The notes under the pieces were generated by a model. That model was not told where the DNA came from, searched no databases, and saw only the letters and a program-made list of their open reading frames with translations. Below, piece after piece: positions 7,914 to 14,198 of a stretch of DNA of 30,225 bases; position 1 is the stretch's first letter; each line of letters opens with the position of its first letter. The translations under genes were made by a program, and so were the position numbers. Source of the DNA: an uncultured Clostridia bacterium (GTDB taxonomy: Bacteria; Bacillota; Clostridia; Oscillospirales; Oscillospiraceae); the NCBI GenBank assembly GCA_945487445.1, contig CALYTU010000004.1, forward strand, positions 1 to 30,225, read 5' to 3'.

Positions 7914-9969
7914 TATCAGGCTTCGGCTGGGACTCTTTCTGACCGTTTTCGGTCTTCTGATCGGCGCTTATGCCTACAGACTGATTCAGCTCCAGGTCAT
8001 CAGTCCGCGGAAGACTTCTTCCCGCTCCGGCACCTATACCTACGACACCCGCGTTACCGCCGCCCGCGGTGAGATCCTGGACCGCAACGGCAACGTCCTT
8101 GTGACCAATCGCGCCAGCTATAATCTGATCATCTCGGGCTACGCGCTGTTCAACTCCGAAAGCCCGAACGAAAACCTGCGGCAGCTCGTCCGCCTGTGCC
8201 GGGAGCTGGACACCGGCTTTACCGACCACCTGCCCGTCACCCGCGTCAAGCCCTATGAATATGAGACCTCCGGCTATTCCGACACATGGAACAACTATTT
8301 TCGCAGCTTCCTGCGCCAGAATGACTGGGACGCCGACGTATCCGCAGCGCAGCTCATCAAGCTGATGCGCGCCCGCTTCCGCATTCCCAACGACTGGACC
8401 GACGAGGACGTGCGCGACGTGCTGGGTCTGCGTTATGAGCTGGATCTGCGAAACTACAGCTCCCTGCCCACCTATACCCTGCTCTCCGATGTGGACGCCG
8501 AGCAGTTGGCCGCGCTCATGGAACTCAACGTCCCCGGCATGCAGGTCCAGGCCAGCACGGTCCGAGAGTACAACACCACCTATGCCGCCCACATTCTGGG
8601 CCGGACCGGCGCCATGAGCCCGGAGGAATGGGAGGTCTATAAGCAGAAGGGCTACGCCATGGATGCCTATATAGGCAAGGATGGACTGGAAAAAGCCTTT
8701 GAGGAGGAGCTGCATGGCACGGACGGCATTCTGCGGACGACCGTGGACCGGGAGGGCAACATCATCGCACAATACTATGCCGTGGAGCCCAAGGCCGGGT
8801 CCAATGTAGAAACCACTGTTGACATCAACTGTCAGATGATCACCGAGGAAGCGCTGGAGAACTTCATCCTGAATCTGCGGGAAAACGGTGTCGGAGCCAA
8901 GGGGGAAGGCAAGGACGCCGAGGGCGGCGCTGTGGTCGTCCTGGACGTGAAGACCGGGGCCGTGCTGGCCTCCGCCTCCTATCCCACCTTCAACCTTGCC
9001 ACCTTTAACAAGGACTACAACAATCTGGTCAAAGAGAAGTTTTCGCCCATGTTCAACCGGGCGCTGATGCAGGCCTATCCCCCCGGCTCCACCTATAAGA
9101 TGTCCACCGCCATCGCGGCTTTGAACGACGGGATTATCTCCCGCCTTACCACCGTGGAGGACAAGGGCATCTACGATTACTACGAGGACTATCAGCCCGC
9201 CTGCTACCTCTACACCGCCAGTCACCAGACCCACGGCGTCATCAACTGCACCCAAGCCCTCGCCGTCTCCTGCAACTATTTCTTCTATGAGGTCGGACGG
9301 CTCACCGGCTGGGAGCGGATGGACGCCACCGCCAAGGCGCTGGGCCTGGGCGAGTCCACCGGCGTAGAGCTCTCCGAAACCAAGGGCTGGCGCGCCAACC
9401 CGGAAAGCAAAAAAGCACTCTATTCCGATCCCGGCTTCCAGGTCTTCACTGCCGGTGACACGATCTCCATGGCCATCGGTCAGTCGGAAAACCGCTTCTC
9501 TCCGCTTCAAATGGCGGTTTACACCGCCGCGCTGGCCAATCGCGGCGTACGCTATCGCGCCACCTTCCTGAACCGCGTCATCTCGGCGGACTATCAGAAG
9601 CTCCTCTATGAGCTGGAGCCCACCGTCGCCTCCCGGCTGGAGATCAGCGATGAAGCCTATGAGGTCTATACCCGGGGCATGCGAGAGGCCGTCACCGCGC
9701 CCAACGGCACAGCCAACAAGGTCTTCGGGTCCTACCCCGTCCCCGTCTGCGCCAAAACCGGCACCGCGCAGCACGGCTCGGCCGGCTCCGACCACGCCTC
9801 CTTCGTCTGCTATGCCCCCGCTGACGATCCCCAGATCGCCATTGCAATCTATGTCGAAAAGGGTGCCCAGGGCGGCAATCTGGGCAACATCGCCAAGTCG
9901 ATCTTCGACGCCCTCTTCGCCGCCGTCTCCGAAAACGACACGGTATCGCCGGAAAACAGTCTGAATTAG
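7903..9969 (+). CDS. mrdA: Penicillin-binding protein 2, class B transpeptidase
   Basis: A 688-residue class B PBP that crosslinks peptidoglycan during sidewall elongation. It has an N-terminal membrane anchor (about 7-27), a dimerisation/pedestal domain starting at VTAARGEILDRNGNVLVTN, and a transpeptidase domain with all three motifs: STYK with nucleophile Ser396, SCN at Ser456 and KTG at Lys618. Overlap with the mreD end and the presence of mreC upstream identify it as the elongasome PBP2 rather than a divisome PBP. The start at 7903 is the only one giving the short cytoplasmic tail MRYNIRLRLG before the helix. Confidence 0.93.
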   Translation: MRYNIRLRLGLFLTVFGLLIGAYAYRLIQLQVISPRKTSSRSGTYTYDTRVTAARGEILDRNGNVLVTNRASYNLIISGYALFNSESPNENLRQLVRLCRELDTGFTDHLPVTRVKPYEYETSGYSDTWNNYFRSFLRQNDWDADVSAAQLIKLMRARFRIPNDWTDEDVRDVLGLRYELDLRNYSSLPTYTLLSDVDAEQLAALMELNVPGMQVQASTVREYNTTYAAHILGRTGAMSPEEWEVYKQKGYAMDAYIGKDGLEKAFEEELHGTDGILRTTVDREGNIIAQYYAVEPKAGSNVETTVDINCQMITEEALENFILNLRENGVGAKGEGKDAEGGAVVVLDVKTGAVLASASYPTFNLATFNKDYNNLVKEKFSPMFNRALMQAYPPGSTYKMSTAIAALNDGIISRLTTVEDKGIYDYYEDYQPACYLYTASHQTHGVINCTQALAVSCNYFFYEVGRLTGWERMDATAKALGLGESTGVELSETKGWRANPESKKALYSDPGFQVFTAGDTISMAIGQSENRFSPLQMAVYTAALANRGVRYRATFLNRVISADYQKLLYELEPTVASRLEISDEAYEVYTRGMREAVTAPNGTANKVFGSYPVPVCAKTGTAQHGSAGSDHASFVCYAPADDPQIAIAIYVEKGAQGGNLGNIAKSIFDALFAAVSENDTVSPENSLN

Positions 9970-10039
9970 CCGCGTGCGCCCGTTTATCAGCGGCGCACCG
10001 CCTGAAAAAGCAGTAATACTGTTCTTATCAAGCGCTTTC

Positions 10040-10180
10040 AAATGATTTGCGAGGCAGATTCGCGCCAGAAGAGGCGGAGGCCGCAGGCGGGCTTGACGCC
10101 CGGCAAGGACGACAACAATGTATGGCACAAAGCTGACCGCAAAGGGATTGAACAGTTTTATCTGAGAATAATATCAGATA
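10040..10180. repeat. Probable dispersed repeat in the mrdA-rluA gap
   Basis: The 241-base gap after PBP2 contains no convincing ORF. It begins with ATGATTTGCGAGGCAGATT and passes through a GGCGGAGGCCGCAGGCGGGCTTG stretch with a small CGGGC/GCCCG palindrome. It ends with a TATCTGA/TCAGATA inverted repeat (10159-10165, 10174-10180). A TGAACAGTTT...CTGAGAA string near 10150-10167 recurs in altered form near 13341-13358. I judge it intergenic repeat DNA; only this partial match is seen in the window. Confidence 0.35.
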
Positions 10181-10181
10181 A

Positions 10182-10213
10182 TAAGAAGTGACCGCCTGGC
10201 CGGTCACTTCTTA
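10182..10213. terminator. Convergent bidirectional terminator
   Basis: TAAGAAGTGACCG (10182-10194) pairs perfectly over 13 bases with 10201-10213 around a six-base loop. It lies between two converging genes, and its right arm contains the stop codon of the minus-strand pseudouridine synthase. Confidence 0.75.
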
Positions 10214-11077
10214 CTGCTTATATGGATTCTTCAACTCCATGCCCGAGACAACGGTGATCCGCTGCGCCGTCAGCGGATGGTTCAGGGTAATCCGACGCGC
10301 CACAAGCTGCTGGCCGTCGAGGCCCGCTCCGGCATCCTGCGCTCCCCCGTACTGGGGGTCTCCCAAAATGGGAAGCCCCTCATGCGCACAGTGGACCCGG
10401 AGCTGGTGCGTCCGGCCCGTCAAAGGCCGGAGCTCCAGACGACAGACCGTCCCCCGTTCAAGGACGCGAAACCGCGTCTGCGCAGGCTTGCCGTTCCGGT
10501 TAACATAACGCAAGAGACTGGGGTTTGGCCGCTTCGCAATGGGCAGGTCGATCAGGCCCTCGTCGGCTTTGGGGCCGCCCAGGGTCAGGGCTTCGTAGAC
10601 CTTCTCGATCCGTCCCGCGTCCATCTCCTCCATGAGCAGCCAGTGGGACCAGGCGTTTTTCGCAAAAATCACCACGCCCATCGTGTCCCGGTCCAGCCGG
10701 GTCAGCACATGGACCGCGCAGGCCTGACCCGTGCGGCGGTAGTGGCCCAGCAGGTAGTTGGCCAGGGTCCCGGTCTGGCGGGAAAAGGTGGGATGGACAA
10801 TCACTCCGCTGGGCTTGTCCACGGCGATGAGGCAATCATCCTCATAAAGGATGGTCAAAGGACCGTCTTCTGCGGGAAAGTCCGGGGGGGCCTCCTCAAT
10901 CGTTACCGTCACCACATCTCCGGGGACCAGCGGGTGATTTGTGTGGGCGCTCAGGCCGTTCACCCGGAAGGCGTCCAGCGGCTTTAGACGCCGAACGAGC
11001 CCGTCGGAGATTCGGAGCTCCCGCCGTAATGCAGAGAGCAGCTTCGTCTTGCGGTTCACCATGCAGCGAAGGATCAT
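10211..11077 (-). CDS. RluA/RluD family pseudouridine synthase
   Basis: A 288-residue pseudouridine synthase that isomerises uridine in rRNA or tRNA. An N-terminal S4-like RNA-binding region (about 1-60) precedes the catalytic domain. RLDRDTMG carries catalytic Asp129; the usual Ser after the Thr is Met here. GRTHQLRVHCAHEGLPILGDPQYG is the conserved C-terminal motif. The exact target base cannot be told. The start at 11077 has AAAGGCGG at proper spacing; a second Met at residue 6 is less well placed. It is monocistronic and divergent from rny, with its own promoter. Confidence 0.9.
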   Translation of the reverse strand: MILRCMVNRKTKLLSALRRELRISDGLVRRLKPLDAFRVNGLSAHTNHPLVPGDVVTVTIEEAPPDFPAEDGPLTILYEDDCLIAVDKPSGVIVHPTFSRQTGTLANYLLGHYRRTGQACAVHVLTRLDRDTMGVVIFAKNAWSHWLLMEEMDAGRIEKVYEALTLGGPKADEGLIDLPIAKRPNPSLLRYVNRNGKPAQTRFRVLERGTVCRLELRPLTGRTHQLRVHCAHEGLPILGDPQYGGAQDAGAGLDGQQLVARRITLNHPLTAQRITVVSGMELKNPYKQ

Positions 11078-11150
11078 AAAATCCGCCTTTCCGCAAGCCG
11101 GGATTGGGACGCTCCGACAGTCGGTATCCCGCTTTGCTTTTTTTCCATAC

Positions 11151-11179
11151 AGTATAGCGCATCATTTGGAAAAATGCAA
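11151..11179 (-). promoter_or_regulatory. Promoter of the pseudouridine synthase gene
   Basis: Read on the minus strand, TTGCAT (11174-11179) and TATACT (11151-11156) are separated by exactly 17 bases, about 75 bases upstream of the start codon. Confidence 0.75.
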
Positions 11180-11198
11180 GCTTGACATAAATTAGTGC

Positions 11199-11227
11199 TT
11201 GACAACACCCGTTTTTCCCGGTAAAAT
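11199..11227 (+). promoter_or_regulatory. Promoter of rny
   Basis: A perfect -35 TTGACA (11199-11204) is followed after 17 bases by TAAAAT (11222-11227). The two divergent promoters are back to back, with 19 bases between their -35 boxes. The leader to the rny start is about 95 bases. Confidence 0.85.
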
Positions 11228-11245
11228 ATTTTTTGGATTAGTTTT

Positions 11246-11289
11246 CCCGCTCGGTTTAGGGGAAGCAAGCGCGGGTATTTCTTTTTCTC
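11246..11289 (+). promoter_or_regulatory. Possible attenuator hairpin in the rny leader
   Basis: CCCGCT (11246-11251) can pair with AGCGCGGG (11268-11275) with a bulge, and the stem is followed by a T-rich stretch (TATTTCTTTTTC). A competing stem, TTTCCC with GGGGAAG, uses overlapping bases. This suggests leader control of RNase Y synthesis, but the stems are modest. Confidence 0.3.
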
Positions 11290-11329
11290 AGCATACCCAA
11301 TTCTTTATGAAAGGAGGTGTGCAGAGTAT

Positions 11330-12883
11330 ATGGAATTATGGTTAGCTATTGTCCTGATTTTAGCAGGAATTCTAATAAGTGCCATTCTATTCTTCTTCGT
11401 TGGCGTTTCCTACCGCAAAAAGGTCGCCGAAAAGCAGATCGGCAGCGCAGAGCAGGAAGCCACGCGTATTATCAACGAAGCCATCAAGGGCGGCGAGAGC
11501 AAAAAGCGTGAAATGCTTTTGGAAGCCAAGGAGGAGATCCATAAAACTCGCACCGAAAACGACAGAGAGATCAAGGAGCGCCGCACCGACCTCAACAAGC
11601 AGGAGCGCCGTTTGCAGCAGAAGGAGGAGTCCCTCGACAAGAAGCTCGACAACTTCGAGCGCAAGGAGGAGGAGCTCCGCAAGCGCCAGCAGGCCGTCGC
11701 CGCCACGCAGGAGGAGGTCAATCTCATCAAGAAATCCCAGCTGGAAATGCTGGAAAAAATCTCCGGCTTTACGCAGGAGGAGGCCAAGGTCTACATCATT
11801 AAAAATGTAGAGCAGGAGGCCCGCCACGATGCCGCCGTCAAGCTCAAGGAAATCGAAACCGAGCTGAAGGATAACGCCGATCAGCTCGCCCGCGAGATCA
11901 TCTCCACCGCCATTCAGCGCTGCGCCGCCGACCACGCCGCCGAAGCCACTGTCTCCGTCGTGGCTCTGCCCAACGACGAGATGAAGGGCCGCATCATCGG
12001 CCGCGAAGGCCGCAACATCCGCACCCTTGAGACCATCACCGGCGTGGATCTCATCATCGACGACACCCCCGAGGCCATCACGGTCTCGTCGTTCGACCCC
12101 GTCCGCCGGGAGATTGCCCGGATCGCCCTGGAGAAGCTGATTGCCGACGGCCGTATCCACCCCACCCGCATCGAGGACATGGTGGAGAAGGCCCGCCGCG
12201 AGGTGGAGCAGACCATCAAGCGCGAGGGCGAGCGCGCCGTCTTTGAGACCGGCGTGCAGGGCCTGCATCCCGAGCTCATCAAGCTCCTGGGCCGCCAAAA
12301 GTACCGTACCTCTTACGGCCAGAACGTGCTCAACCACTCCATGGAGGTCGCTCACATCGCGGGGCTGCTGGCCTCGGAGCTGGGTGAGGACGTAACCCTG
12401 GCCAAACGGGCCGGCCTGCTGCATGATCTCGGCAAGAGTGTGGACCACGAAATGGAAGGCAGCCATGTCCAGCTCGGCGTGGAACTCGCCCGGAAGTACA
12501 AGGAATCCGCCGAGGTCATCCACGCCATCGAGGCCCACCACGGCGACGTGGAGGCCAAGACAGTCATCGCCTGTCTGGTGCAGGCTGCCGACGCCATATC
12601 CGCCGCCCGCCCCGGCGCGCGGAGCGAGAACGTGGAGAATTATATCCGCCGTCTGGAGAAGCTGGAGGAGCTTACCGGCTCCTTCCCCGGCGTGGAGAAG
12701 GCCTATGCCATCCAGGCTGGCCGCGAGGTCCGCATCATGGTCCGCCCCGAGGACGTTTCCGAGGACAACATGGTTCTCATGGCTCGCGACATTGCCAAAA
12801 AGATCGAAGCCGAGCTGGAATACCCCGGTCAGATCAAGATCAATCTCATCCGCGAAACGAAGGCCGTGGATTACGCAAAGTAA
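11330..12883 (+). CDS. rny: Ribonuclease Y
   Basis: A 517-residue membrane-anchored endoribonuclease that starts mRNA decay in Firmicutes and organises the degradation complex. Order of parts: membrane helix at about 2-25, a long charged coiled coil to about 190, a KH domain with the GREG loop (224-227) and an HD domain with HDLGK at 365-369. The length matches the family. GAAAGGAGGTG lies 11-21 bases upstream of the ATG. It has its own promoter and two downstream hairpin terminators. The base composition of the coiled coil is ordinary for this host. Being near rpsO and pnp, it places two RNA decay enzymes in one locus. Confidence 0.96.
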   Translation: MELWLAIVLILAGILISAILFFFVGVSYRKKVAEKQIGSAEQEATRIINEAIKGGESKKREMLLEAKEEIHKTRTENDREIKERRTDLNKQERRLQQKEESLDKKLDNFERKEEELRKRQQAVAATQEEVNLIKKSQLEMLEKISGFTQEEAKVYIIKNVEQEARHDAAVKLKEIETELKDNADQLAREIISTAIQRCAADHAAEATVSVVALPNDEMKGRIIGREGRNIRTLETITGVDLIIDDTPEAITVSSFDPVRREIARIALEKLIADGRIHPTRIEDMVEKARREVEQTIKREGERAVFETGVQGLHPELIKLLGRQKYRTSYGQNVLNHSMEVAHIAGLLASELGEDVTLAKRAGLLHDLGKSVDHEMEGSHVQLGVELARKYKESAEVIHAIEAHHGDVEAKTVIACLVQAADAISAARPGARSENVENYIRRLEKLEELTGSFPGVEKAYAIQAGREVRIMVRPEDVSEDNMVLMARDIAKKIEAELEYPGQIKINLIRETKAVDYAK

Positions 12884-12894
12884 ACATTGGACAC

Positions 12895-12929
12895 AGGCCG
12901 CGCAGCACCCTCTGCGCGGCCTGTTTTTT
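12895..12929 (+). terminator. Rho-independent terminator after rny
   Basis: AGGCCGCGCAG (12895-12905) pairs perfectly with 12912-12922 and is followed by GTTTTTTG. Confidence 0.92.
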
Positions 12930-12961
12930 GTCCTTCAAAGCAAGCTGTTTATTTACGGACT

Positions 12962-12990
12962 GCAACCTGCGCAGAGAAGGTTGCCTTTTT
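12962..12990 (+). terminator. Second terminator-like hairpin upstream of the small ORF
   Basis: GCAACCT (12962-12968) pairs with AGGTTGC (12978-12984), followed by CTTTTT. It is 35 bases beyond the main rny terminator and 44 before the small ORF, so it could be a backup terminator or an attenuator. Confidence 0.55.
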
Positions 12991-13033
12991 CTTCCGGAGC
13001 CGTTATCATGGAGCCAGCAAGGGAGAGATGCAC

Positions 13034-13174
13034 ATGAAAGTCAGACTGGCAGTGAGCGAGGAGCGACACGGAGACCGCATCCTTTCCGGCGGGGTCGAGG
13101 AGGTATATCCGGATGGGGAGGAGCCGGTGAAGGTTTACGACGCCGCCGGGAAGCTGTTGGGAGAAATTGGATAA
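13034..13174 (+). CDS. Small conserved-looking protein of unknown function (46 aa)
   Basis: A 46-residue acidic ORF without a membrane segment or recognisable domain. It has a hydrophilic start (MKVRLAVSEERHGDRI) and a possible beta-hairpin end (VKVYDAAGKLLGEIG). The ATG at 13034 is preceded by AAGGGAG at good spacing; an ATG at 13028 is too close to it. I do not recognise the family. Its codon use resembles neighbouring genes and the ribosome binding site is good, so it is probably real. No own promoter is obvious, and it follows two terminator-like hairpins. Confidence 0.5.
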   Translation: MKVRLAVSEERHGDRILSGGVEEVYPDGEEPVKVYDAAGKLLGEIG

Positions 13175-13243
13175 GAAGACATGCAAGGATGTGGTATTGC
13201 TGAAAAGCAACATCCCAGGATGCGGCGTCAAATCGCGGCGTAG

Positions 13244-13315
13244 GGCGGCCAGACTCTGGCCGCCGCGATCACGACCGACATTACAATCAGGCACGGCGGG
13301 CTGAGTTCAGCCCGC
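13244..13315. repeat. Pair of perfect palindromes between the small ORF and rpsO
   Basis: The 361-base gap from 13175 holds no gene. It has two near-contiguous palindromes: GGCGGCCAGA/TCTGGCCGCC (13244-13253, 13255-13264) and GCGGGCTGA/TCAGCCCGC (13296-13304, 13307-13315). Neither has a T-tract. They belong to the same style of GC-rich palindromes found in the cca 5' end. The rest of the gap is the rpsO promoter and leader. Confidence 0.6.
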
Positions 13316-13381
13316 TCTGCGATATGGTCAACACAGAGAACTGAACAGTTTCCCTGAGAACAAAAAAAATGAAAAAAGATG

Positions 13382-13410
13382 TTTACAATAGACATCATCT
13401 GTGGTAGACT
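13382..13410 (+). promoter_or_regulatory. Promoter of rpsO
   Basis: TTTACA (13382-13387) and TAGACT (13405-13410) have 17-base spacing. The region just upstream is A-rich (AAAAAAAATGAAAAAAG), like an UP element. The predicted leader is about 120 bases. Confidence 0.75.
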
Positions 13411-13414
13411 ATAT

Positions 13415-13535
13415 TGGCTGGCAAAATGCCCGCGTAATAATTTGGCGAAACGCCATAGCCCCGGCGCTCAGTTTTCGGCTCACACCGACCGTTTTCTTAG
13501 CCCGCGGGCGAAACGAAAGAAAGGTGGTTACTACC
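13415..13535 (+). promoter_or_regulatory. rpsO leader, possible S15 autoregulatory RNA
   Basis: The roughly 120-base leader contains TGGCGAAACGCCA and other GC-rich pairing segments just before the AAAGGTGG ribosome binding site. Autoregulation by S15 binding its own leader is well known in several bacteria, with different folds. I infer rather than see that this leader does the same. Confidence 0.3.
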
Positions 13536-13802
13536 ATGATCCAGAAGGAAAAGAAGTCTCAGGTCATCCTGGACAACGCGACCCACGAGGGCGACACCGG
13601 TTCTCCCGAGGTCCAGATCGCCATTCTCACCGCCCGCATCCAGGAGCTCACCGAGCATCTGCGGACCCACACCCACGACAACCACAGCCGCCGCGGCCTG
13701 CTCAAGATGGTCGGCAAGCGCCGCTCCCTGCTTGACTACCTCGCCAAGAAGGACATCAACCGCTACCGCGCCATCATCGCAAAGCTGGGTATCCGTAAGT
13801 AA
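13536..13802 (+). CDS. rpsO: Ribosomal protein S15
   Basis: An 88-residue S15, the exact usual length, which binds 16S rRNA early in 30S assembly. It shows the hallmark GDTGSPEVQIAILT and the HDNHSRRGLLKMVGKRRSLL segments. The start at 13536 has AAAGGTGG upstream; the longer upstream frame is leader sequence. It precedes pnp, as in many bacteria, but here the two are separated by a terminator and a repeat element. Confidence 0.98.
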   Translation: MIQKEKKSQVILDNATHEGDTGSPEVQIAILTARIQELTEHLRTHTHDNHSRRGLLKMVGKRRSLLDYLAKKDINRYRAIIAKLGIRK

Positions 13803-13818
13803 TTTTTGAATGAAAACA

Positions 13819-13844
13819 GGGCTCCCAGTCGGGAGCCCCGTTTT
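13819..13844 (+). terminator. Rho-independent terminator after rpsO
   Basis: GGGCTCCC (13819-13826) pairs perfectly with GGGAGCCC (13831-13838) around a four-base loop, followed by CGTTTTCC. Confidence 0.9.
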
Positions 13845-13908
13845 CCAAGTGAAAAGGGAATCATGAAGCGTGAGGCGTTTCGGTGTCCCTTCGGGACGAT
13901 TTGAATTC

Positions 13909-14063
13909 ATTTTTCAAGTCTGCGAGGTATTCAGCTGCCTGTCATTTCGAGGCGATTCATTGCCGAGAAATCCGTATTCTCTACGCAAAAGGGGACGGAT
14001 TTCTCACTTCGTTCGAAATGACAGATGGGGCTACTGAATAGATACTTCTGCGAGTTGAAAAAT
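13909..14063. mobile_element. MITE-like inverted-repeat element between rpsO and pnp
   Basis: A non-coding palindrome-like element. Matching boxes occur in mirror order: ATTTTTCAA (13909) with TTGAAAAAT (14055), GTATTCAG (13927) with CTGAATAGATAC (14034), CTGTCATTTCGA (13939) with TCGAAATGACAG (14013), and GAGAAATCCGT (13965) with ACGGATTTCTC (13995). The right arm, 13995-14045, is identical to 2-52. It encodes no transposase and could only move in trans. The outermost ATTTTTCAA pair may be flanking rather than part of the element, because the copy at 2-52 stops matching at GATAC. Together with the next hairpin it fills the 396-base rpsO-pnp gap. Confidence 0.7.
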
Positions 14064-14102
14064 ACCACCACGATTCACGATTCATATTTCACTTCATCCC
14101 AC

Positions 14103-14178
14103 GCACGGAGGGCGTTCGTATTTGAAAATGATATCGATAATTCGATGGTATTTTCAAGTGCGAAACCTCCCGTGCGAA
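14103..14178 (+). promoter_or_regulatory. Large hairpin in the pnp leader
   Basis: An imperfect stem with arms of about 35 bases folds around the TAAT loop at 14138-14141. The inner arms are 14122-14137 and 14142-14157; outer arms CGCACGG and CCGTGCG close it. It ends about 7 bases before the pnp ribosome binding site (AAGGAGG at 14185-14191). TGGTATTTTCAA (14146-14157) can pair instead with TTGAAAAATACCA (14055-14067), giving two exclusive folds. In E. coli, PNPase controls its own leader after hairpin cleavage; a similar role here is an inference. Confidence 0.5.
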
Positions 14179-14198
14179 CAAAACAAGGAGGTTTTTTC

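Noticed and set aside
7882..10128. Long minus-strand open frame opposite PBP2
   Set aside because: The plus strand carries all PBP motifs; the antisense translation is low-complexity Gly/Val/Leu-rich and unrelated to any family I know.
11387..12541. Minus-strand Leu-rich open frame opposite rny
   Set aside because: The leucines arise from the antisense of Glu/Lys-rich coiled-coil codons; it is not a real membrane protein.
13200..14063. CRISPR array
   Set aside because: The repeats are inverted and palindromic, not evenly spaced direct repeats with unique spacers, and no cas genes are present.
14025..14198. N-terminal extension of PNPase from an in-frame ATG at 14025
   Set aside because: The extension would be translated from the repeat element and leader hairpin; the ideal ribosome binding site lies before 14199.
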